This document shows, piece after piece, positions 55,423 to 64,000 of a stretch of 64,000 nt of DNA. The notes below the pieces were generated by a model. It did no database searches. It was not told the DNA's origin and saw only the letters and a program-made list of their open reading frames with translations. The translations under genes were made by a program, and so were the position numbers. The stretch comes from Rhizodiscina lignyota (Eukaryota; Ascomycota; Dothideomycetes; Aulographales; Rhizodiscinaceae), in assembly GCA_010015805.1 (NCBI GenBank), contig ML978129.1, forward strand, positions 1,488,001-1,552,000. The letters run 5' to 3'. How positions within the stretch are numbered: position 1 is the stretch's first letter; each line of letters starts with the position of its first letter.

Positions 55423-57498
55423 TCAATACAAGTACACAAGGCAACTCTCGGGCTCATAAGCCAACCAGTCGCCATGATAAATCAACATGGGGGCACCGAT
55501 TCTCTCTGCAAAAACGCTCTTGTATTCGAATCGATCTTCCGCCAAGTGCCTGGTGGGCTTGACATGACGGGCTGGAGCACGCATCTCGACCGGTAAGATG
55601 GTGCAGTATGAAGGGGTGATCGCCAGAAGGATGAAAGTTGTGCGTTGCGGAATGCTTGGAGGCTCATCCGCATCCAGATGCTCACCGCTCTTATTTGCGT
55701 CGGACTGCCGTGGATGAGTGTTTGCCGAAAGTGTTGCTGCCTCCTCATCGACTCCAGTCGGTTCGGTGTTTGTCGAAATTGTAGGGGACCAGTCCATGGA
55801 GATCATACCACTCGAGAAAGTAAGTACTCGGTTACACTCTCTACCGAAGCTCTCTTTGACATCTTTTACGGGATAATCGCTAGTGAGCCAACGGAAAACT
55901 TCGTGTTCCCGAAATGCATCGCTGACATAGGACAGTATATTGCTGCTAACTCTCCAGCATGGATAAAATTCTGTTGTTGCCCTGCGGACCCAGCGCCCGT
56001 GTAGTTCGGGGTAATGTTCTAGTAACTGTGCATCATACACCTTTTCCTTCCACGTGTATATTCTCGGCGTCGTTGAACTGGTTGTAGGTCCCGATTGTCC
56101 GGCAAATATTAGGCCTGAGCTCTCGGCGGTGGAGGAAGAAACTCTCGTCCAGCCAGCCCAGGACCAACTTGGAAAGGCAGGGATACGTACAAATTGGCCG
56201 TTCATCTTCCATGTGAGCATGATTCCCAGGTTGATCAATGGACAACCCCAAACAAAGACGCCTACGTGGTTGGTCAACGCGCTTGTAACACCTTCAAACG
56301 CTCTTAGCTTGTCGTTCAAGAACCTCATGTTCCTCGTGACATACAGAGCCAGGAGTTTCATAAAGACATTTTCAAGCAAGTAATCGGCGGATCTGTGGGC
56401 AGCGGAGGGTATAAGAGCATCAGGTAGCAGCGAACGTTCCTTGCCACCGATCTTCTCCGTGAACATTCCGGGCAGATCTTCTTGTCTCATCCCATCAGCG
56501 CAAGAGTAGAATATCTGTCGTGAGGTGAAGATCAAGCGGCGGTGGGAAAGAGCGTACTCCTGCAAGGTCCAAGCTCGTGAGTTCCATGTGGAACTGAGGA
56601 TTTCGTTCCGTCCCAACGCCAATGTCGTGCCGATCTGGACTCCCTGTGCTTGGCCGATGTACTGGACCGCCTCGCGGGATTGAATTGAAGGTATACCATG
56701 ATTGGAGTCATCCCCGGCTGCAACGATTATCGTCAAATAAGCCATTCGGTAGATTGCATCCATATTTTGAGTCTGGGATGTGACCTCTGCAGGTGAGTCC
56801 TGGACAATACAGAGGCTGTCAACCCAGAGATACCGCAGTCCCAGCAATTGACACACGGATATGGCATCTCTGATCGTTGCAGGGAGCTGAACGTCCAACA
56901 AGCTTCCAGGATCCTTCCAATCAAAAATCTTTGCAAGACTGAGCTTGAGCTGATCGACTTTGCCCCATACATAACTCAGGGCCGTATAGCGACACTCTCG
57001 TGGCATCCGTACGATGCAATGCTTTTCGACGTCGATAACGCGAAACCCTACAAATTTTTTCTCCCACCTAGGTCTTGAAGTACAGTCTACATGGGAACTA
57101 TCGCAGATCGCCAGCCACGATCGAATAAGTTCGCCGTTAAAGTTTGTGGATAGAACCCGTCTTGCCTCAAGTCGATACCTTTTGGAAACGGACGTCCTGT
57201 GGAGTGCGATCGGTAGCACGAAATAAGGGGAGATTACCGTCTTGGACGTCTTTGGAACTTCAAAGGTGAATGACAATGCGAATTCATTCCGAGCCGGGCG
57301 TTTCAGAGTGCCAATAGCGTCCCATTCCCTCGTCATCTCGGCGCCGGTCGCGCGCTTGAACATCCAGAGGATCGCTCGACAGATATCGCAGGCGCGATTG
57401 CTCGAGACCTGTCGGTAGGTCCATCTCAGAGGTAAGTGGCTAGTCCCAGAACTAAACGCCTCATGGAGGTTGAGGTACTCGCAGGCATGGATCGTCAT
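55423..57498 (-). CDS. HET-domain (heterokaryon incompatibility) protein
   Basis: This is a single exon of 691 residues. The HET domain lies at about residues 150-310 with its hallmark blocks: YTALSYVWG, then LPATIRDAISVCQLLGLRYL with WVDSLCIVQD, QNMDAIYRMAYLTIIVAAGD, and SRAWTLQEYALSHRRLIFTS with SCADG. The preceding part also fits the family (LIRSWLAICDSSHVDC, then FRVIDVEKHCIVRMP). HET proteins trigger regulated cell death or self/non-self rejection in filamentous ascomycetes, usually when partnered with other loci, and most genomes carry many orphan copies. No NACHT, ankyrin or WD repeats are fused to it. A 60-codon ORF lies 448 bp upstream on the same strand. Confidence 0.9.
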   Translation of the reverse strand: MTIHACEYLNLHEAFSSGTSHLPLRWTYRQVSSNRACDICRAILWMFKRATGAEMTREWDAIGTLKRPARNEFALSFTFEVPKTSKTVISPYFVLPIALHRTSVSKRYRLEARRVLSTNFNGELIRSWLAICDSSHVDCTSRPRWEKKFVGFRVIDVEKHCIVRMPRECRYTALSYVWGKVDQLKLSLAKIFDWKDPGSLLDVQLPATIRDAISVCQLLGLRYLWVDSLCIVQDSPAEVTSQTQNMDAIYRMAYLTIIVAAGDDSNHGIPSIQSREAVQYIGQAQGVQIGTTLALGRNEILSSTWNSRAWTLQEYALSHRRLIFTSRQIFYSCADGMRQEDLPGMFTEKIGGKERSLLPDALIPSAAHRSADYLLENVFMKLLALYVTRNMRFLNDKLRAFEGVTSALTNHVGVFVWGCPLINLGIMLTWKMNGQFVRIPAFPSWSWAGWTRVSSSTAESSGLIFAGQSGPTTSSTTPRIYTWKEKVYDAQLLEHYPELHGRWVRRATTEFYPCWRVSSNILSYVSDAFREHEVFRWLTSDYPVKDVKESFGRECNRVLTFSSGMISMDWSPTISTNTEPTGVDEEAATLSANTHPRQSDANKSGEHLDADEPPSIPQRTTFILLAITPSYCTILPVEMRAPARHVKPTRHLAEDRFEYKSVFAERIGAPMLIYHGDWLAYEPESCLVYLY

Positions 57499-57946
57499 CG
57501 GCTTCGGTCAGCATTGGTTGAATAAGATGAAATCCCGCTCTAACAGAAACTCGAGGATCACATCTTAAAGATACTGTTCAACTGAAATCATGTCTCATAA
57601 GACAATGTATGTACATGACGGTATGAAAGGAATAAGGACGCGATCCAGTGTTGCGACGCGACCGCGTTTTGACTTCTCTAAGCGCCCAGTCGCATGCTGG
57701 GTTAGAATATTGCTTCGCCACACTATATCGTAGTCTAAGGCCAATCGATGTTACGAACAAGAGTTTGATTTGCTGAGAGCGACGCCATCTCTGCAGCGCA
57801 CAAAGAGTAGGCTAGAGCTGAACAGTAGGTGGGAGCATGGTTAGGGGCATGGGGCGGGGCTTCGTTGTTGCCTTGCAAGCCCGATTAGGTTTAGCGCCGA
57901 GGAGTCTTCTAGTTCATGCAAACCGCAGACGAGCTTCCAGCCCTTT
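57499..57946. other. Spacer between the HET gene and the 60-codon ORF
   Basis: This 448-bp spacer holds the HET gene promoter. No gene, repeat or RNA was recognised. Confidence 0.5.
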
Positions 57947-58129
57947 CTAGAACAAAGCCATGAACTTGTCGATCAAGTTGAGCGCAAGCCCGACCGCCCC
58001 TACAGTCATGTCGACGTAGAAATTCATCCTTCGGCGGCGCTCGTTCTCGGCAGCAGCAGCTTCAAGTATCCCAATGGTTCCTTCGAGGACGACTCCCGCC
58101 AAATTCTTGTTTTCTTCAGCGGAAGGCAT
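57947..58129 (-). CDS. Small 60-residue helical protein, unrecognised
   Basis: A complete ORF with a good start context (CCAACAATGCC) encodes 60 residues. It starts MPSAEENKNLAGVVLEGTIG, continues with an Ala/Glu helix, has a basic ENERRRR stretch in the middle and ends with a hydrophobic YVDMTVGAVGLALNLIDKFM helix. The pattern (helix, positive cluster, membrane-active-looking helix, no signal peptide) suggests a small membrane-associated protein. It lies upstream of the HET gene on the same strand, so a functional link is conceivable but unproven. No family is recognised, and a chance ORF remains possible. Confidence 0.45.
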   Translation of the reverse strand: MPSAEENKNLAGVVLEGTIGILEAAAAENERRRRMNFYVDMTVGAVGLALNLIDKFMALF

Positions 58130-58835
58130 TGTTGGTTTCCTTTGTTAAGTGTGAGATTGTTTAAGGTGCAAGATTAAAAGGTGAACAGTGAGTTAACTGC
58201 GACAGGTGTGGGTGGTCCCGAGTCGTTTGTTCGAGGCTGATGGAGAAAGAATGCATTTCGAGAAGCAGAAAGGAATTGGATTTGGTGAGATTTGATGAAA
58301 CTGTGTTGAATTTGAAGTGTTGCGAGTCCATCACTTCACAGCAAAATAGATGAAGCATGGAGCCTTCTATTCAGTGTAGCTAAAGTTCTGAGATGTGCTC
58401 TACTAGACCTCAGAGGGCCCTTAAGCGGGACAAAGAAATCACTTAAGGTAAAACAATGGTTATTGTGCCTTGGAACCTCCGAAAGCTGTCTTAAAGTGTT
58501 TACGGCACGGAATACTTTGCGAAACACTCTTCCACTAATAGCAATATTATTGCCGAGATGAGGGTAGTTTTCGCCGTTTACCATTGTTACCGCCAGATAT
58601 CTCCGAGCAGGTCTTCGGATGGAGAATTACTAGCGTGCAAACGCACCCCACATTTTCATTCCAACCTCGCTTCCGCGGAAAGGGCAAGCCCGATCTCAGT
58701 AGTAGCACGTTGCATGTCGATGATGGCATCTCCTGCTGTGAATTGTTGTTTGTCTTTGTTCATCAGGTACTACCAAGTCATTTGTGCCTTATCCAATATC
58801 CAATCCTTCGAACAACAATTTCAATAATTGAGAAA
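58130..58835. other. Divergent spacer between the 60-codon ORF and the SDR gene
   Basis: This 0.7-kb spacer holds the SDR promoter and leader. The SDR frame stays open upstream to 58584, but the ATG at 58836 directly precedes the conserved fold. Other short frames are not recognisable. Confidence 0.5.
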
Positions 58836-59729
58836 ATGTCACAGCACGGCCCTGTGGAAGACTTCTCCATTAAAGGCAAGATCGTTCTCGTTACTGGTGG
58901 TGGTAGTGGCATTGGTTTCGCCTTCGCACGTCTCTGCCACGAAAAGGGAGCCCGAGTGCTGATTGGCGACCTCAAGCTCCTCGAGGAAGCCCAAAGCTAT
59001 GTCTCGTCGCAATCAAAGGCCGAGATATGCTTCGAGGCATGCGATGTGACATCGTGGAAGTCGATGCACAATCTCATATCTTTCTCCGTCAAGACATTCG
59101 GTGATGTGCCTGATGTGTACGCGCCTGTGGCTGGAGTCTTGGATCCATCTTGGTCTAATTTCTGGGACGATACGGAAGCGGAAACCTACAAGACAATACA
59201 GATCAACTTACATCACCCTATCAAGTTGACTCGCCTTGCGATTCGTGCACTAGCGTCTGCCAACAAGAAAGGGGTGGTCTGCCTCGTATCATCATCAGCT
59301 GGTATCCGCGGCAACTACATGATTCCGGTTTACGTGGCCACAAAGCACGGCGTAGTTGGCTTTGCCAAGTCCTTGAGCAAAGCCGATAAAGATGAAGGTG
59401 TCAAAATCGTGTGCGTTATGCCTGGAACGGTGAAAAGCGCGCTGTGGGAGGATCGAGACGACAATATCTCGACAGCGACCAAGTACAGCGAAAGAACCCT
59501 AATGGCCCCGAGCACGATCGGAGACATAATGCTCAGGATGGTAGAGGGTAGTGAGTATAGCGGTGGCACATGCGTATTGAAGACTGCTTGGGAAGAGAAG
59601 GTGGTCGAGGAGGGATGGCGTAAGCAAGAAACCAAATACGATCCGAGCCCACGACCTGAACCAGATTTAAGTCATATCACCGATGTCATCAACGGTGAAC
59701 GGGGAAAGAAGTGGGAGCCACTCGCGTGA
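58836..59729 (+). CDS. Short-chain dehydrogenase/reductase
   Basis: This is a single exon of 297 residues. The nucleotide-binding motif is TGGGSGIG at residues 20-27 after the strand KIVLV. An acidic residue after the second strand (LIGDLK) favours NAD. The usual NNAG is replaced by PVAG near residue 97. The catalytic Ser is in LVSSSAGIRG and the Tyr and Lys in YVATK, so the enzyme should be active. The pattern is close to 15-hydroxyprostaglandin-dehydrogenase-like SDRs, which oxidise diverse secondary alcohols, and the real substrate is unknown. The reading frame is open to an ATG at 58584, but I chose 58836 because it directly precedes the fold. It is tail-to-tail with the 6PGDH-like gene (115 bp between stops). 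Confidence 0.88.
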   Translation: MSQHGPVEDFSIKGKIVLVTGGGSGIGFAFARLCHEKGARVLIGDLKLLEEAQSYVSSQSKAEICFEACDVTSWKSMHNLISFSVKTFGDVPDVYAPVAGVLDPSWSNFWDDTEAETYKTIQINLHHPIKLTRLAIRALASANKKGVVCLVSSSAGIRGNYMIPVYVATKHGVVGFAKSLSKADKDEGVKIVCVMPGTVKSALWEDRDDNISTATKYSERTLMAPSTIGDIMLRMVEGSEYSGGTCVLKTAWEEKVVEEGWRKQETKYDPSPRPEPDLSHITDVINGERGKKWEPLA

Positions 59730-59844
59730 AATTGTAGAGGTAGAATCTGATAATCAATTACCCTCGAAGACCTTGTCTTGTCCTTTGTGGCAGTCTTGCA
59801 GAATTGATCCCAAGACTCTTGAGCCAGGCCACTACGCCCGCTCA

Positions 59845-61537
59845 TCACGCCGGCCTCCATTCATAATGGTGTTTCCCCTTCTTTACCTCACCGGGATCAT
59901 CTGGACCTCCGACTATATCGAAAGAGTGCGCACCGAAGAAGTCCATCTCGGCTTCCATGAATTGCGTCGGTAATTTCGGTCCAGCACAGAACTTAAGGTA
60001 TTCCAAACTATTTTCTCGGGTTAGCAATCCCAAATGCATCACGGACGGAGGTTCGCACCTAGCGGAAAGCGATGGGACGTAAGCATCCCACTCTGTCGCT
60101 TTCAAAATGATCTGCTTCAAGGCGGGATAAGTTCTGTGTAGATCAGCTGCCACTTCTCGGATGAGCTTGATGTTCATAATCCGCTGGTGTGCTGCGTTCG
60201 AAAGAGCCCTCAGTAACATGTCTGAGATGTAGTCGGACTGAATGATGCAGCCTCCACGCCAGCACTTGACTAGCATTGCGAGGTCGACGTTCCAATTCTC
60301 ATCCTTCGATGCTCGTGCAATGAGTTCCAGTCCTTGACAAAATGAGCAGAGGAACGAAGCGTAAACTGCTAAGCGGAGGGTTTCGATGAATGCTGCTTTA
60401 TCCTCGCTCGGCACTAGTTTAGGCTGCGGTATGTGTAGCGCTTCGACGACCTTCAGTCGTTGAGCTCGGTCGGCGCTTGCGACGCGAAAGAATTGGGATG
60501 CAGCGATTGTTGGTATAGAAACGTGACGATCAGCGCCTTCTTCCACGCTCCAGAAGAATGTTCCTGTATCACTGTTAGATCAGCATGAAGCAAATACTTT
60601 ATAATGAGGTCTCTCGCCTTCAGTATTGTCGGCGTCCTGCACAACCTTGTCTACAATATCATCAAGCACATAGCCTTCCGTCCCGACGCCTTCTCCTCGC
60701 CCGTCACCTTCTGGAGTTTTCCGCCGCTGGCATATTTCGGATCCAATCTGAATAAGATAATTATCTTTAAGCTCTCCTTGGCCTATCGATGTAGAAAGCT
60801 TAGTCAGTCCCTGAATTATATTCAAACAAGATCCACTCACTGTTCCAATCTTCAAACACTTTGCCAATTTCGTCGTTCTCCATTCCCAGGCACTTCTTCA
60901 TCAAGCCCCATGCTTCACATGCACCGCTCAGAATTCCGGTCTCGACACCGTTGTGAATCATTTTGACATAGTTACCAGATCCTCGCGGGCCAATGTAGTC
61001 CACACACGGTTCGCCTGTCCTTCTATCCGTGGCTGCCACCCTCCTCAAGAACGGCAGCACAGAACGGACTGCCTCCTCGTCACCTCCGGGCATCAGGCTG
61101 CCCCCACGTCTCGCAGCCTGATATCCGCCGCTAATGCCCATACCAACCCAATTTACACCATGTTTGGTAAGGCGATCCTGCCGCCGCTCGGTCCTGCGGT
61201 AGTGCTCGTTCCCAGCATCCAACATGACGTCGCCTGCTCTCAGCAAACCGGCCTGTTCGAGCTTGTCGAGGACAGAGTCCGCAGCACCGTGCGTGATCGA
61301 GAATAAAAACAGACGCCGTGAAGATCCCAAGCTCTTTGCAAATTCCGTCAGATCGTGAAACCCGGCGACATCCTTCCTTTCATTCTTGTCTTCCTTTGCC
61401 CATTTCACGGCACGGTCGACGGACGCGGCATTAATGTCCCATATGGATACTGCCATGCCCCGTTCGCTGAAACCCACGGCCATGGAGGAGCCCATGTTTC
61501 CGGCACCGATTATACCGATACGCTCGTAGTCAGCCAT
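59845..61537 (-). CDS. Divergent 6-phosphogluconate dehydrogenase-like protein
   Basis: Three exons, 61537-60841, 60782-60618 and 60563-59845, give 526 residues. The Rossmann motif is GIIGAGNMGSSMA rather than the usual GLAVMG of 6PGDH. The substrate and catalytic region is canonical: GMGISGGYQAARRGGSLMPG, PRGSGNYVKMIHNGVETG with the catalytic Lys, and after the first intron WN(S)QGELKDNYLIQI. The C-terminal domain ends GAHSFDI, then a short variable tail. Canonical 6PGDH makes ribulose 5-phosphate and NADPH in the cytosol. This one looks like an accessory paralogue, perhaps for another sugar acid. Intron 2 (60617-60564, 54 nt) begins GC rather than GT, which is the only join that preserves the NTEGTFFWSVEEG reading. 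Confidence 0.87.
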
Positions 61538-64000
61538 CGTGATTTGTATCGAGTCTGAAAGTCCTGTTTGCCAAATGAAGTGGTTTGAATGAGAGCGAGA
61601 AGCAATAATCTGCGGTCATTCCATCCGGTGGAACGATGTCTTCTTGCCCACCGGATAAGTATCCGCTGTTAAATATGGAAGAAACCCAATCGTACGTCGG
61701 CCCATCTGGCGAAGCTTTCGATGCTCTCAACCGCCGGCTAAATGTCCGTGATGACGTAAAAGGGCATTTGCTGGTCGAGAGTCTCGAGACTGATATTCCG
61801 ACTGACGCGACAAACGCGTAAATGCGAGGGCGTGGAGAAGCTGCATTTTACGTCGACTGCAACTTTAGCACGCATGTAGATGGTTTTTATTAGGATGCAT
61901 ATTCGAAAGAGAGAATAATAATGAGGCATCGGGCGGGCCACCGGGAGTTCTGTAGGCCCCTGACATGGTTCTAAAATGGGTTTAGTCTGCGGAGCTTAAT
62001 CTTTCGTCTCGTCTCCTCCAGAGACCGCGTCGAAGCTGTTCTACGTATCTGATGACTTCTCGTCGATCGTATGTGGGACATGATTAGATACTATCGTCTT
62101 CAGAATTGGCCGCTCTTGTTGTACGGTCTCGCTGCTCTCAGTGGCCACTTCGTGACTCGGGGGCGTGCGGATTCTGAAGTTGACGCTGGTGGACTTGCTT
62201 GCAGTATCGCCTTTGTGTTCCTCTTCCTGTTGATTCCTTACTTTCTAGCTCGAATCCATGGCCCATGCGTCGTTGGTCTCGTTACTACCTGGTTCTACGC
62301 CTGTTCTTTCGTCTCATCCATCTTATTCATTCGGAGCTCTTCCAGCGCATCGTTTGATTAACCAGCAAGTTATCATCCATTTTCAAAGTCTGTGCGTTTA
62401 TACTTCGTCACTCGTAGTATCTCGACGTCTGCTTTCTCCAATTTCGAAATAGGTTGTTGTGTCTGTAGAGCTCTCGAAATACTCTGTGCGTTTCGTGGAC
62501 AAAGCCGATATGATCCACACTTTTCCCTAGGGACCTATCATTTACGAAACAGCTACTATCCGGGCAGCGACATATTTGGATGAGGTTGCACATTTTAGAT
62601 AGCGCGGATCTAGAATGGTCAGTCTCGGCTGCCTCTGTTGCTGTTGCGATCTGTCAGATCACGATTGAAAAGCGTTGCTGAGGAGCGTTGGTTTCTGTGG
62701 GGAGTGGTTGTTGTTATATGCGGCTGTGGCGCATAGTGCTTGGATGTGCCTGTGTGCTATTTTTCATACTGTGTTATATGTACAGCTCGCGTATTCTAAT
62801 CCCTGTGCTTTCGAGCACTGGTTGGGAAAACATCAGGTAATGCTGAGTTTATCCTGGCCCCTCTTGCCCTTAGGGGCTGAGACCTCGTTGAGACGGACTG
62901 GGGGGTTCAGGTTTTTTTGCCCTTTGCTACAAAAGGGTCGAAACCCACAAGGGTAACTTTATTCTCCACTTTTTTCTTCTCTTCTTCTTTTTCACCTGTC
63001 CACGCAGTACTTGTTTGTCTTATGCTAAATCAGTAATTAGTGCAACTTATGATATATACGGCTCGAATAATGACACAGCTTTGATTGCTCTCTTCAATCT
63101 GCACTGCCTAGGTATTTGCTCTAAACTATTCCATTTTGTCGCAATTTATTCAGCGTTATAGCTAGTCCTAGATAGCCACCTTACCAAGTTACTATTCGCA
63201 TTCCATATTGAACTTCGAAAATCATCACTAATGGCCTCAATTCTCCCCGTAGCAGTCAGACAACGGAACCGACAACGAGACCACTTTTCGCCTTGACGTT
63301 TAATTGGCATTGTTATGGTCTTGACGCCGACGCGCTATTTACAAGGTTCTGGTCGCTCCGATGTGTTTTCGGGTTGATAAGACATTTTACCGTTAGGCAA
63401 GCTTAACGCCTTAGCCTGATCGGGTCTCACACTTCAACGCAAGCGAGACTATATCTAAAAGCTCACTTATACGTTATTTCCAATGTACTAAACACTAGCA
63501 ACCCATTGAAAAGGTTGTTCACTTTGATGGTTATAGAGGCTTACATCAGAGCCGTTTAGTGCCTTAAAAGCTACGCTGCTACGGTAACCCTTTTTGTTAC
63601 CCTCGAGATATACAAGGAGAGCATGATTGGAGCATGTGCCTTGTCAGAGAGAAGTGGTTGATAGAGCCATCGAGACGAGACGTGAGATGTTGGTATCGGT
63701 TGTTGAGCTGTATATGCTTGTGCAAGCTGCAGATGAAGGCTAATTGATCTATGGAAAGGCTTTCAACTATTGCGAAATGCTCCTTGAATCTTTGAACTTT
63801 GGACACTTTGAAGTTGAGCTTTCTATCTCAACTCCGCCGATTCTTATGCACACCCTCTTCCGCGCCTGTTGCCCCAGTTGCGTTTCTTACTTTTCATTAC
63901 TAGACAGTGCTCTATCAAGCCTTCCACATTGATTATCTGAAGTCCTATGCACTTTGGAATTGAGCTTGCTGCTTCGTAGCTGCCGCGCGTGATATTCGCC
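61538..64000. other. 2.5-kb right-end region without a confident gene
   Basis: This contains the 6PGDH-like promoter and then mostly AT-rich, non-coding-looking sequence. Two small plus-strand ORFs might be real: 61636-61821 (61 codons; its core MEETQSYVGPSGEAFDALNR reads like protein, but so does the opposite strand) and 62071-62361 (96 codons, two or three hydrophobic helices such as GGLACSIAFVFLFLLIPYFL). A nested inverted repeat near 62905-62950 (GGTTT, CCCTTT, AAAGGG, AAACC) could form a hairpin. No RNA gene or mobile element was recognised. Confidence 0.4.

Noticed and set aside
1-64000. Search by eye for transposons, LTR elements, other virus-derived copies, CRISPR arrays and rRNA
   Set aside because: No reverse transcriptase, integrase, transposase or capsid-like reading, no long terminal repeats, no regular repeat-spacer array and no rRNA-like sequence were seen.
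1-64000. A secondary-metabolite or defence gene cluster
   Set aside because: No polyketide synthase, NRPS, terpene cyclase or grouped tailoring enzymes are present. Accessory genes are scattered among housekeeping genes.

Overview
The window looks like nuclear DNA of a filamentous ascomycete (Pezizomycotina). Coding genes alternate between strands at close spacing. Introns are short (mostly 47-76 nt) with GT..AG ends, and several protein types are typical of this group: a HET-domain protein, a cytochrome b5-acyl-CoA dehydrogenase fusion, the BTN1, RXT3 and GPI1 homologues, and a GH93 glycosidase. I cannot place it reliably below subphylum. I rebuilt the exon joins by hand from splice signals and reading frame, so they are predictions.

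Region 1-31.7 kb is conserved housekeeping DNA. From the left edge: the N-terminal part of APC1 (minus, cut by the window edge) divergent from a NUP37-type nucleoporin (plus); eIF2A (minus, six exons); an unrecognised protein with two winged-helix-like segments (plus); an unrecognised repeat-bearing protein (minus); BTN1/CLN3 (minus) divergent from RXT3 (plus); a bifunctional-looking 6-phosphofructo-2-kinase/fructose-2,6-bisphosphatase (plus); a lysine-rich nuclear-type protein (plus); a TSR4/PDCD2 homologue (minus) sharing a 227-bp promoter with an SGT1/ecdysoneless homologue (plus); and a type II membrane glycosyltransferase (minus).

Region 31.7-52.2 kb mixes core and accessory functions: a MYND-finger protein with a perfect CRE-type palindrome upstream, a seven-helix receptor-like protein, a short unrecognised minus-strand gene, EXO1 divergent from the cytochrome b5-acyl-CoA dehydrogenase fusion, an omega-type glutathione transferase, a possible small secreted protein, a secreted GH93 arabinanase-like enzyme, GPI1 overlapping by four bases with a small membrane-protein gene, and the CCCH/FG nucleoporin NUP42.

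Region 52.2-64 kb looks accessory: a structured gene-free segment, a cell-surface protein with three PAN-like repeats, a HET-domain protein with a 60-residue ORF upstream on the same strand, a tail-to-tail pair of oxidoreductases (SDR and a divergent 6-phosphogluconate dehydrogenase), and 2.5 kb at the right end with no gene I can identify.

There is no large coherent gene cluster. The points most worth a second look are the four-base overlap at GPI1, the apparent GC-AG intron in the 6PGDH-like gene, the winged-helix pair, two cryptic multi-exon small genes (about 38.0-38.3 and 44.9-45.5 kb), and the HET/60-residue-ORF/PAN-receptor neighbourhood. I saw no tRNA, rRNA, CRISPR array, intact transposon or virus-derived element.
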